Shown here: one piece after another, positions 34,533 through 42,844 of the stretch
Position numbering within the stretch: position 1 is the stretch's first letter
Layout of the letters: every line of letters begins with the position of its first letter
Origin: Mycolicibacterium sp. P1-5
GTDB lineage: Bacteria; Actinomycetota; Actinomycetes; Mycobacteriales; Mycobacteriaceae
Direction of reading: 5' to 3'
NCBI RefSeq assembly: GCF_008329565.1
Contig: NZ_NPKT01000014.1
Location: forward strand, 1 to 64,000
DNA: 64,000 bases
The notes under the pieces: generated by a model
Told to the model about the DNA's origin: nothing
Databases searched by the model: none
The model's input: the letters and a program-made list of their open reading frames with translations, nothing else
Position numbers and translations under genes: made by a program

Positions 34533-36247
34533 GCATGACGACGGCTGCGAACGGCAACGGCTCGGCCCCCGAGGTCGACGTCGTTGTGGTGGGCGCGGGC
34601 CCGGTCGGGCTCACCCTGGCCAATGTTCTTGGCCTGCAGGGCGTGCGCACGTTGGTCGTCGACGAGCGGGACGCATTGATCGACTACCCGCGCGGAGTCG
34701 GTCTCGACGATGAAGGCCTACGCACCTTCCAGGCAATCGGCCTGGTGGACGACGTCCTGCCGCACACTGTCCCCAATCAGATCTTGCGGTTCTACGACGG
34801 CAAGCGCCGGCTCTTGGCCGAGATGGCGCCACCCGACGCGCGATTCGGCTGGCCCAAGCGCAACGGGTTCGTGCAGCCACTGGTCGACGCCGAGCTGTAC
34901 AAGGGTCTGGACCGGTTCGAGAACGTCGAGGTGGCATGGGGTCACCCGATGACCTCGATCACTGAGTCCGCCGACGGCGTCACCGTGGAAGTGTCCCCGG
35001 TTGGCGGCGAGACCCGGAAGGTCAATGCCCGCTACGTCGTTGGCTGCGACGGTGGACGCAGCGCCACCCGGCGCCTGATGGGCGTCTCGTTCGACGGCAC
35101 GACATCGTCGACGCGCTGGCTGGTGGTCGACATCGCCAACGACCCGCTGGGACATCCCAACAGCGAGGTCGGCGCCGATCCGGTCCGGCCCTACGTCTCG
35201 ATCGCCATCGCCCACGGCATCCGTCGTTTTGAATTCCTGATTCACGGTCATGAAACCGATGAACAAGCCGAGGATCCCGCGTTCGTTGCACAGATGTTGG
35301 CCCGGCTGGTGCCGTACCCGGACAAGGTCGACATCATCCGCCGCAGGCTGTACACCCACCACTCCCGGATCGCGAGTTCATTTCGGAAGGGCCGCATCCT
35401 GATTGCCGGCGACGCAGCCCACCTCATGCCGGTGTGGCAGGGCCAGGGCTACAACAGTGGTATCCGGGATTCCGCCAACCTCGGCTGGAAGCTGGCGGCG
35501 GTGGTCAAGGGTCAGGCCCGCGATGCATTGCTGGACAGCTACGACATCGAACGGCGCAAGCATGCCCGCGCGATGATCGATCTGTCGACCACCGTCGGTA
35601 AGGTGATCTCACCGACCAACGCCCGCGTCGCAGCCGCGCGCGATGTGGTGATCCGCGCGGCGTCTTTGGTGCCAACGCTCAAGCGATACGTCCTCGAGAT
35701 GAGGTTCAAACCGATGCCCCGCTACGAGCAGGGCGCGGTGGTGCACAGCGAGCCACGCTCCCCGTCCTCGGCGGTCGGCACCCTGTTCATCCAGCCCCGA
35801 GTGGACACCCGCGACCAACAGAACGTCCTTCTCGACGACGTCATCGGACCCTGGTTCGCCTTCGTCTGCTGGAGCAACAACCCTCGGCAACTGCTGGGAG
35901 AGAAGGCATTTGCCGACTGGAAAGCGCTGGGCGCAGTGTTCGTAGCGCTGCGCCCGATCACCCAGTTGCACTGGACCGGACACGATGACCCCGACGTGAT
36001 CGTGGTCGGCGACCGAACCGGCGCGCTGAAGGCTTGGTTCGACGCCCATGAGGAATCCGTGATGTTCCTGCGGCCCGACCGCTGCATCGCCGGCGCCTGC
36101 ATCGCCCAGCGCACACCGGAGTTGAGCGCGGCCCTGCTCGACAAGCTCACCTTGACCCCGGGAGGAGGCACCAATGCCACTGGCGCTCTGCTGCATGTCG
36201 CACAGCCCGCTGCTGAACCTTCCCGGCCCGGCGGCGGAACTGCTTGA
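34529..36247 (+). CDS. mhpA: MhpA-type FAD aromatic hydroxylase
   Basis: 572 residues. Group A flavin monooxygenase: GxGxxG in VVVVGAGPVGLTLANVLGLQ, DG motif in VGCDGGRSATRR, and GD motif in IAGDAAHLMPVWQGQGYNSG. Length and motifs match 3-(3-hydroxyphenyl)propionate/3-hydroxycinnamate hydroxylases, which ortho-hydroxylate a phenolic ring using NADH and O2 and so form a catechol for ring cleavage. ATGA overlap with the hydrolase gene. Its 3' 74 bases overlap mhpB. The true substrate could be another phenol with a side chain. Confidence 0.86.
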   Translation: MSMTTAANGNGSAPEVDVVVVGAGPVGLTLANVLGLQGVRTLVVDERDALIDYPRGVGLDDEGLRTFQAIGLVDDVLPHTVPNQILRFYDGKRRLLAEMAPPDARFGWPKRNGFVQPLVDAELYKGLDRFENVEVAWGHPMTSITESADGVTVEVSPVGGETRKVNARYVVGCDGGRSATRRLMGVSFDGTTSSTRWLVVDIANDPLGHPNSEVGADPVRPYVSIAIAHGIRRFEFLIHGHETDEQAEDPAFVAQMLARLVPYPDKVDIIRRRLYTHHSRIASSFRKGRILIAGDAAHLMPVWQGQGYNSGIRDSANLGWKLAAVVKGQARDALLDSYDIERRKHARAMIDLSTTVGKVISPTNARVAAARDVVIRAASLVPTLKRYVLEMRFKPMPRYEQGAVVHSEPRSPSSAVGTLFIQPRVDTRDQQNVLLDDVIGPWFAFVCWSNNPRQLLGEKAFADWKALGAVFVALRPITQLHWTGHDDPDVIVVGDRTGALKAWFDAHEESVMFLRPDRCIAGACIAQRTPELSAALLDKLTLTPGGGTNATGALLHVAQPAAEPSRPGGGTA

Positions 36248-37112
36248 CGACATCAACCACCAGTTGGCCGAGACCCGGCAGTTCGTAGCGGATTTCGATC
36301 CCGAGCTGGTGGTCATCTTCTCCCCGGACCATTACAACGGCTTCTTCTACCGTCTGATGCCGCCGTTCTGTATCGGTAGTGCTGCCTCCGGCGTGGGCGA
36401 CTACGGCACGCATGCCGGACCGCTGGATGTGCCCGCCGAACTCGCCAACGAGATGGCGGCATCGGTGTGGGAGGCGAATGTCGATGTGTCGCTCTCGGCA
36501 GCCATGGACGTCGACCACGGCACGGTGCAACCACTCGAAGTGCTTTTCGGGGATGCGGGGTCACGCCCGGTCATTCCGGTGTTCATCAACTCCGTCGCGA
36601 CGCCGCTGGGGCCGGTCAAGCGCACCCGGGCTTTGGGCACCGCCATCGGGGAATACTTGGGCACCCTCGACAAGCGGGTGCTGATCGTCGGATCTGGTGG
36701 GCTGTCCCATGATCCGCCGGTGCCGACGTTGGCGACGGCGCCACCGGCCGCGCTGGAACGCATCGTCGGTGGGGCGCCGATGTCCCCGGAAGGACGAGCG
36801 GCACGGCAGGAGGCCGTCATCGCCGCCGCGCACGACTTCGCGCATGGGCAGAGTCCGCTGCAGCCGCTGAACCCGGACTGGGACCGCGCGTTACTGGACC
36901 TGATCGACAGCAACCGCCTCGCCGAGCTGGACGGCTGGACCAACGACTGGATCGCCCGTGAGGCCGGCAATTCGGCACACGAAATCCGCACCTGGGTGGC
37001 GGCTTTCGCTGCGTTGGCGACCCAGGGTAAGTATCAGACGCAGCAGCGCTACTACCGCGCTGCTCCAGATTTGATCGCGGGCTTCGCGATCCGGACGGCG
37101 GTAGTTGCATGA
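36174..37112 (+). CDS. mhpB: MhpB-type extradiol dioxygenase (LigB family)
   Basis: 312 residues, with ATG after a very strong GGGAGGAGG. Class III extradiol dioxygenase: His residues in CMSHSPLL, FSPDHYNGF, GTHAGPLD and MDVDHGTVQPL form the iron site and acid/base pair typical of 2,3-dihydroxyphenylpropionate 1,2-dioxygenase. It opens the catechol ring made by MhpA. The gene starts inside mhpA (74-base overlap) and ends with ATGA overlap to the next, so translation is coupled throughout. No downstream hydratase or aldolase (mhpD/mhpE) is seen in the window. Confidence 0.87.
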   Translation: MPLALCCMSHSPLLNLPGPAAELLDDINHQLAETRQFVADFDPELVVIFSPDHYNGFFYRLMPPFCIGSAASGVGDYGTHAGPLDVPAELANEMAASVWEANVDVSLSAAMDVDHGTVQPLEVLFGDAGSRPVIPVFINSVATPLGPVKRTRALGTAIGEYLGTLDKRVLIVGSGGLSHDPPVPTLATAPPAALERIVGGAPMSPEGRAARQEAVIAAAHDFAHGQSPLQPLNPDWDRALLDLIDSNRLAELDGWTNDWIAREAGNSAHEIRTWVAAFAALATQGKYQTQQRYYRAAPDLIAGFAIRTAVVA

Positions 37113-38857
37113 CAGAGCCTTTCGACCATTCCGTCGATGTCCTCGTCATCGGCTCCGGTGCGGGCGGAATGACCGCGGCGCTGCGCGCCGACGCGTTGGG
37201 ATTCGACACGCTCATCGTGGAGAAGGCGGCCAAATTCGGTGGCTCGTCCGCACTTTCCGGCGGCGGTATCTGGGTGCCCGGTGCGCCGTCGCAACGCAAG
37301 GCCGGTTACTCGCCGGACCCTGACGGGGTCTTCGCGTACCTCAAGACGATCACCGGCGGCCTCGTCAGCGACGAACGCCTACGCGCCTACGTCGACACCG
37401 CACCGCAGATGATGGAATTCCTGGAAAAATCCAGCAACTGGTTCGAATTCGTGTGGAAGCCCGGGTACGCCGACTACTACCCGGAGGTGCCGGGCGGGTC
37501 GGAGCGCGGCAGCACCATCAACGTGCCGGAGATCGACCTGCGCAAGCTCGGCGACGAGGAGCAGCACCTGCTCGCGCCGCTCGCGCTGGCGCCCAAGGGA
37601 ATCTGGTTCGCCCCCAAGGACCTCCGGTTGTTCTACCAGGTGCGGCAGAACTGGCGCGGTAAAGCCGTCCTGATCAAGCTCATTTGGCGGATGTTTCGAG
37701 CCCGGGTTTTCGGCGACCGGATGGCGGCGATCGGACAGTCGCTGATGGCGCGGATGCGGCTCGCGGTCAAGGAAAAGGACATCCCGCTGTGGCTCTCGGC
37801 GCCGATGACCGAACTCATCACCGACGTGGAAGGAAACGTCGTCGGCGCGGTGGTGGAACGGGCCGGCAAGCCGTTGCGGATCGCCGCCCGGCGCGGCGTC
37901 GTGGTGGCCTCGGGAGGATTCGACCACGACATGGCCTGGCGCCGTGAGCACCTACCGCTGCTGGAAAAGAATTGGAGCTTCGGCAATCCCGCGGCGACCG
38001 GCGACGGGATCCGGGCGGCCGAGAAGGTCGGTGCCGCTACTGATCTGCTGGACGAGGCGTGGTGGTTTCCCGCGATGTGCTGGCCGGACGGCCGGCTGCA
38101 GTTCATGCTCAACGAGCGGATGATGCCGGCCCAGTTCGTCGTCAACGGAGCCGGGAAGCGGTTCATCAACGAAGCCGCGCCGTATATGGATTTCGCACAC
38201 GCCATGATCGAGGGACAGCGAGCCTTCCTGGGCGAGCGAAGCGACGGGGAAGCGGGAGCCGAGCACATCCCGTGCTGGTTGGTCACTGACATCGCGTCGT
38301 TCCACCGGTATGTGGTGGGCGGGCACCTGCCCATCCCGAAAGTCCCGTTCGCCCCGGTGCCCACCGGGCGCAAGATCCCGCAGGCCTGGCTCGACTCGGG
38401 GATCGTGAAGGCGGCCGGCAGCCTCGCCGAACTGGCGGTCGAGATCGGCGTTCCGCCAGAGGCATTGCAGCGCACCGCCGATCGCTTCAACGAACTCGCA
38501 CGCAGTGGCCACGACGACGACTTCAACCGCGGCGACAGCGCCTACGACAACTACTACGGCGACCCCACGCTGCCCAACCCGAACCTGGCTCCGCTGGGCA
38601 AGCCGCCGTATCTGGCCTTCCAGATCGTCCTCGGCGACCTGGGTACCTCGGGTGGATTGCTCACCGACGAGCACGCCAGGGTGTTGCGCGAGGACGGCTC
38701 CGTCGTTGGTCGTCTCTACGCCACCGGGAACGCCTCGGCGGCGGTGATGGGTCGCAGCTACGCCGGCGCCGGCGCCACCATCGGACCCGCTATGACGTTC
38801 GGGTACGTCGCAGCAGAACATATCTCCCACAATTCCGATCGAGAGGTAACCGCATGA
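37109..38857 (+). CDS. FAD-dependent oxidoreductase, 3-ketosteroid-dehydrogenase-like
   Basis: 582 residues. N-terminal FAD fold VLVIGSGAGGMTAALRADAL with VEKAAKFGGSSALSGGG, central RFINEAAPYMDF, and C-terminal SYAGAGATIGPAMTFGYVAAE. Full length for the KstD family, which introduces a ring double bond next to a ketone. In this operon it may act before ring aromatisation, or on a non-steroid cyclic ketone. Related to, but clearly diverged from, the flavoprotein at 31024-32658. Overlaps both neighbours by four bases. Confidence 0.88.
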   Translation: MTEPFDHSVDVLVIGSGAGGMTAALRADALGFDTLIVEKAAKFGGSSALSGGGIWVPGAPSQRKAGYSPDPDGVFAYLKTITGGLVSDERLRAYVDTAPQMMEFLEKSSNWFEFVWKPGYADYYPEVPGGSERGSTINVPEIDLRKLGDEEQHLLAPLALAPKGIWFAPKDLRLFYQVRQNWRGKAVLIKLIWRMFRARVFGDRMAAIGQSLMARMRLAVKEKDIPLWLSAPMTELITDVEGNVVGAVVERAGKPLRIAARRGVVVASGGFDHDMAWRREHLPLLEKNWSFGNPAATGDGIRAAEKVGAATDLLDEAWWFPAMCWPDGRLQFMLNERMMPAQFVVNGAGKRFINEAAPYMDFAHAMIEGQRAFLGERSDGEAGAEHIPCWLVTDIASFHRYVVGGHLPIPKVPFAPVPTGRKIPQAWLDSGIVKAAGSLAELAVEIGVPPEALQRTADRFNELARSGHDDDFNRGDSAYDNYYGDPTLPNPNLAPLGKPPYLAFQIVLGDLGTSGGLLTDEHARVLREDGSVVGRLYATGNASAAVMGRSYAGAGATIGPAMTFGYVAAEHISHNSDREVTA

Positions 38858-40164
38858 AGATCTCGCTGTTCTACGAATTCCCGCTGCCGCGGCCGTGGTC
38901 GGAGGACGACGAGCACCAGCTGTTCCAGCATGGCCTCGACGAGGTGGAACTCGCCGATAAGGCCGGGTTTTCCACCGTGTGGCTCACCGAGCACCACTTT
39001 CTGGAGGAGTACTGCCACTCCACCGCACCGGAGATGTTCCTGGCCGCAGCCAGCCAGCGCACCAAGAACATTCGCCTGGGGTTCGGTGTGATGCACCTGC
39101 CGCCGCCGATCAACCACCCGGCACGTATCGCCGAGCGGGTCGCCACCCTGGACCATCTGTCCAACGGTCGTGTCGAATTCGGCACCGGTGAAGGGTCGTC
39201 GGTGGCCGAGCTCGGTGGGTTCGATATCGACCCCGCCGACAAGCGCACCATGTGGGAAGAGGCGCTGGAAGTCTCGATCCGGTGTATGACCGAGGCGCCG
39301 TTCACCGGCTTCAAGGGTCAGCACGTCGAGATGCCGGCCCGCAACGTCATTCCCAAGCCGCTGCAGAGCCCGCACCCGCCGGTGTGGGTGGCCTGCACGC
39401 GCCCGTCTTCGGTGCAGATGGCGGCTCAGAAGGCCATCGGCGCATTGAGTTTCGCCTACACCGGGCCCGAGGCGCTCAAGACCCGCGTCGACGGCTACTA
39501 CAAGGAATTCGAGGAGCAGGGCACGCCGTGCACCCCCGCGATCAACCCGAACCTGCTCGCCATCGGCGGTGACCTGTCGATGATGGTGGCCAAAACCGAT
39601 GAGGAGGCGATCAAGAAGATCGGCATCGGTGGCGGCTTCTTCTCGTTCGGCATCATGCACTACTACATCAACGGTATGCACACGCCCGGCCGCACCGGGG
39701 TGTGGGAGCTGTACGAGAACGCCGTCAAAGAGGACCCGACCCTGGCTTATGGTCCGGGCCGCGGTGCCATCGGTTCGCCCGAGACCGTGCGCGAGTTTCT
39801 GCGGAGCTACGAGGCAAGCGGGGTCGACGAGATCATCCTGTTGCTCAACCCGCGCAGCCATGAAGGCACCATGGAGTCCATCGAGATCATGGGCAAGGAG
39901 ATTCTGCCCGAATTCATCGAACGGGATGAGAAGGCAGTCAAGGACAAGGCCACGCGCCTCGCGCCGGTGATCGAAAAAGTTGAGGGCCGCCGCCAGCCGG
40001 TCGACGCGCCGTTGTTCGACGAGACCTACGCCTTCGGGGGGTTGCCCACCGGCCGCGGTGGGAAGTTCACTGCCGGTGAGATTCCCGAGGCGATGGCTGA
40101 GATCAACGAGGGCCGCGTCAAGGCCGCGCAGCTGGAGAAGGAGAAGCGGGAGCAGGCCAACTAG
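38854..40164 (+). CDS. Luciferase-like (LLM) monooxygenase
   Basis: 436 residues, with ATG preceded by GAGAGGT. Bacterial-luciferase/alkanal-monooxygenase type: WLTEHHFLEEY, LGFGVMHLPPPINHPARIAE, GRVEFGTGEGSSV and VWVACTRPSSVQMAA. A long C-terminal extension ends in a Lys/Glu-rich helix (KAAQLEKEKREQ). A flavin-dependent oxygenase needing a separate reductase, which is not encoded nearby. Candidates include Baeyer-Villiger-type or side-chain oxygenation of a ring compound. Confidence 0.88.
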   Translation: MKISLFYEFPLPRPWSEDDEHQLFQHGLDEVELADKAGFSTVWLTEHHFLEEYCHSTAPEMFLAAASQRTKNIRLGFGVMHLPPPINHPARIAERVATLDHLSNGRVEFGTGEGSSVAELGGFDIDPADKRTMWEEALEVSIRCMTEAPFTGFKGQHVEMPARNVIPKPLQSPHPPVWVACTRPSSVQMAAQKAIGALSFAYTGPEALKTRVDGYYKEFEEQGTPCTPAINPNLLAIGGDLSMMVAKTDEEAIKKIGIGGGFFSFGIMHYYINGMHTPGRTGVWELYENAVKEDPTLAYGPGRGAIGSPETVREFLRSYEASGVDEIILLLNPRSHEGTMESIEIMGKEILPEFIERDEKAVKDKATRLAPVIEKVEGRRQPVDAPLFDETYAFGGLPTGRGGKFTAGEIPEAMAEINEGRVKAAQLEKEKREQAN

Positions 40165-40176
40165 CCCGCGAAGAAT

Positions 40177-40989
40177 ATGGCTCACATCGACGATCTGCTG
40201 CGATATGACGGCCGCCGCGTGGTGGTCACCGGCTGCGCGTCGGGAATCGGCGCGCAGCTGTGTAACCAGCTCACCGACCTGGGCGCCGATGTGGTTGGGC
40301 TCGACGTGCGTCGTCCGGCGGCCGGGCTGAGCGAGTTCGTCGAATTTGATCTGGCCGAACCGAGTTCGATCGACCAGGCAGCGAGTGTGGTCGGCGACCG
40401 CATTGACGCGTTGTTCAATGTGGCCGGAGTCTCGTCGGGGATCGGCGATCCGCTGCTGGTCGTCACGATCAATTTCCTGGGGACCCGCCGATTCACCGAA
40501 GCGCTGCTGCCGAAGATCGGCGCCGGCTCGTCAGTTGTTTGCGTGTCCTCGCTGGCTGCGGCGAACTACCGGGATAATCTGCCGCAGGCGGCGGGGCTGC
40601 TGGCGACGGGCTCGATGGAAGAAGGTGTCCAGTGGTGCCGGGACCATCCCGAAGCTCTGGCCGACGGCGGTTACCGGTTGTCCAAGGAGGCGATCATCGG
40701 CTACACGGTGAGCAGCGCCGTTCCATTGGGCGCCAAGGGTATTCGGATCAACTGTAGCGGGCCGGGAGTGACGGAGACCCCGATTCTCGACCAGCTGCTG
40801 GCGCGTTACGGGCAGGACTACCTCGAAACCATCCCCAAGCCGCTGGGGCGGGTGTCGGATCCGGACGAGCAGGCTGCGGTGCTGGCGTTCCTGGGTAGCC
40901 GCGCCGCCGGTTACATCACCGGCCAGGTCATCTGGGTCGACGGCGGCAACATCGCGGCGCGTCAAGCAGCCGACTACAAGAGGGGATGA
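40177..40989 (+). CDS. Short-chain dehydrogenase/reductase
   Basis: 270 residues, ATG 12 bases after the monooxygenase stop. VVTGCASGIGAQL (NAD(P) loop), NVAGVSSG, VCVSSLAAANY and YRLSKEAIIGY (Tyr-x3-Lys). The sequence between the catalytic Ser and Tyr is longer than usual, resembling bacterial 3-alpha-hydroxysteroid-type SDRs, which have a large insertion here. Oxidises or reduces a hydroxyl/ketone of the pathway substrate. Overlaps the cyclase gene by four bases. Confidence 0.89.
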   Translation: MAHIDDLLRYDGRRVVVTGCASGIGAQLCNQLTDLGADVVGLDVRRPAAGLSEFVEFDLAEPSSIDQAASVVGDRIDALFNVAGVSSGIGDPLLVVTINFLGTRRFTEALLPKIGAGSSVVCVSSLAAANYRDNLPQAAGLLATGSMEEGVQWCRDHPEALADGGYRLSKEAIIGYTVSSAVPLGAKGIRINCSGPGVTETPILDQLLARYGQDYLETIPKPLGRVSDPDEQAAVLAFLGSRAAGYITGQVIWVDGGNIAARQAADYKRG

Positions 40990-41984
40990 CCAGCGTGGCC
41001 GATATGAGCGATTTCCGTCGGGTCGCCGACGACGTCCGGAACTGGGGCCGGTGGGGTGACGACGACGAGCTCGGCACGCTGAACTTCATCACCCCCGAGA
41101 AGGTCGCACAGGCGGCCGCAACGGTCCAGCACGGCAGAGTGTTTCCGCTCGGCGTCGACTTCGGTTCATCGGGACCGCAGGGCGCATTTCAGTACCGGCA
41201 GAACCCGACCCACGTGATGACGATCGACGGCGGCGACGCCAACACGCTGATGGAGTACGGGCCGAAATGGCTGCGCAACCCGACGGCCGTCCAGCTTGGT
41301 GGGTACACCGCGGCCGGCCCGATGCGGTTCAACGACGACATGATCATCATGCCGCTGCAGGCCGCGACGCAATGGGATGCGCTGTCGCACGTGTACTACG
41401 AGGACAAGCTGTACAACGGTTTTCCCGCCGATTCCGTGTCCAGCCTGGGTGCCTACTATCTGGGCATCGACAAGGTCGTCGGCAAGGGCATCACCTCCCG
41501 GGGCGTCCTGCTGGACATCGTGAAGGTGCGCGGCGTGCCGACGTTCTGCGAACTCGGACAGCCGATCACGCCGGCCGAACTCGACGAGGCGGCGCGCGCG
41601 CAGGGCGTCACCGTCGAACCGGGCGATATCGTGCTGATCCGAACTGGTTGGTGGGCACGGTTTCTGGAGACGGGCGACGGTCAGGAGCCCGGCGCCGGAC
41701 TCGACTGGACGTGTGCGTCCTGGCTCGCCGACCATCAGGTGGCCGCGGTAGCGGCCGATAACCTGATGGTCGAGAACCCGGCGTCTGGCGTCGACGGCGC
41801 CATCTTGCCGATGCATATGCTGTGTCTGCGCGATATGGGCCTGATGCTGGGCGAGTACTGGAATCTCACTGAACTGGCCGCCGACTGTGCGGCCGACGGC
41901 CGCTACGAGTTTCAGCTCGTCGCGCCCCCACTGAGCGTCACCGGTGCCGTCGGCTCGCCGGTCAACCCCATCGCGATCAAGTGA
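40986..41984 (+). CDS. Cyclase/kynurenine-formamidase-fold hydrolase
   Basis: 332 residues. The metal motif of the family appears as TQWDALSHVYYEDKLYNGF, where Gln replaces the first His of the canonical HxGTHxDxxxH in the large cyclase subfamily common in actinobacterial catabolic operons. Other elements: DIVLIRTGWWARF and PMHMLCLRDMGLMLGEYW. Members hydrolyse amide or lactone bonds. Here it may open a lactone made by the luciferase-like oxygenase, which would be chemically consistent but is inference. Confidence 0.82.
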   Translation: MTSVADMSDFRRVADDVRNWGRWGDDDELGTLNFITPEKVAQAAATVQHGRVFPLGVDFGSSGPQGAFQYRQNPTHVMTIDGGDANTLMEYGPKWLRNPTAVQLGGYTAAGPMRFNDDMIIMPLQAATQWDALSHVYYEDKLYNGFPADSVSSLGAYYLGIDKVVGKGITSRGVLLDIVKVRGVPTFCELGQPITPAELDEAARAQGVTVEPGDIVLIRTGWWARFLETGDGQEPGAGLDWTCASWLADHQVAAVAADNLMVENPASGVDGAILPMHMLCLRDMGLMLGEYWNLTELAADCAADGRYEFQLVAPPLSVTGAVGSPVNPIAIK

Positions 41985-42844
41985 GCCATCAGCACCGGAC
42001 CATCGTCGTCGACGGCCTGAGGACGCACTTCCTCGAGGCGGGGGAGGGCGATCCCGTCGTGCTCCTGCACGGTGGCGAATTCGGGGCGAGCGCTGAAATC
42101 GGCTGGGAGAGGCTGATCCCTCCGCTCTCGCAGCACTACCGCGTGCTGGCCCCCGACATGCTGGGCTTCGGTGACTCGGCGAAAGTCGTCGACTTCACCG
42201 ACGGTCGCGGCATGCGAATCCGGCACATCGCCCGGTTCTGCGCGCTGCTGGGCATCGACTCGGCACACTTCGTCGGCAACTCGATGGGTGCCATCAACCT
42301 GCTGGTGGACCTCACCTCGGAGTCGCCGGTGCTGCCCGTAAGAAGCGCAGTAACGATCTGCGGCGGCGGCGAGATCCAGAAGAATCAGCACACTACCGCC
42401 CTCTACGAGTACGACGCCACAATCGAGGCGATGCGGGCTATTGTCGAGGCGCTGTTCTTCGATCCCGCCTATCCTGCGGATGAGGCTTACGTGCAACGGC
42501 GCTACGACTCCAGCACTGCGCCCGGTGCCTGGGAGTCGTTGGCAGCAGCGCGGTTTCGCCGTCCCGGGTTGGATGCCCCGCCGACCCCGTCGAGCAAGCG
42601 GGCTTATGAGCGCATCGACGTGCCGGTCCTGGTGATCGAGGGCGCCGGCGACAAGCTGCTGCCGTCAGGGTGGGCCGCCGAGATCGCCGGGCAGATCGCC
42701 GAAGGCCGTTCGGCAGTCGTCGAGAATGCCGGCCACTGCCCGCAGATCGAGCAGCCCGACGCACTGGCCGAGTTACTGCTGGAGTTCTTCGCCGAGCTGG
42801 GGGTACCGCCCGCTTGCGGGGGCACGCGAAACCCCCTAGTTTGA
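41981..42844 (+). CDS. Alpha/beta hydrolase, MhpC-like
   Basis: 287 residues, GTG start with GTGA overlap. VVLLHGGEFGASAEIGWE (oxyanion), GNSMGAIN (Ser elbow), VIEGAGDKLLPSG (Asp) and VENAGHCPQIEQP (His). The GNSMG elbow and overall size are typical of meta-cleavage-product hydrolases (MhpC/BphD/HsaD). Together with 33669-34532 the operon encodes two such hydrolases, perhaps for two ring-cleavage steps. The last 22 residues contain a GC-rich palindrome (CCCGCTTGCGGG). Its 3' 241 bases overlap the convergent molybdoenzyme gene. Confidence 0.86.
   Translation: MSHQHRTIVVDGLRTHFLEAGEGDPVVLLHGGEFGASAEIGWERLIPPLSQHYRVLAPDMLGFGDSAKVVDFTDGRGMRIRHIARFCALLGIDSAHFVGNSMGAINLLVDLTSESPVLPVRSAVTICGGGEIQKNQHTTALYEYDATIEAMRAIVEALFFDPAYPADEAYVQRRYDSSTAPGAWESLAAARFRRPGLDAPPTPSSKRAYERIDVPVLVIEGAGDKLLPSGWAAEIAGQIAEGRSAVVENAGHCPQIEQPDALAELLLEFFAELGVPPACGGTRNPLV

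Noticed and set aside
38758..40185. Leftward open frame opposite the luciferase-like monooxygenase
   Set aside because: Mirror frame of a well-supported gene; no ribosome-binding site or family motif.
42807..42840. GC-rich palindrome CCCGCTTGCGGG as a rho-independent terminator
   Set aside because: It lies within the hydrolase coding region and has no T-run. It may be a dispersed GC-rich repeat, but with one copy in the window this cannot be supported.
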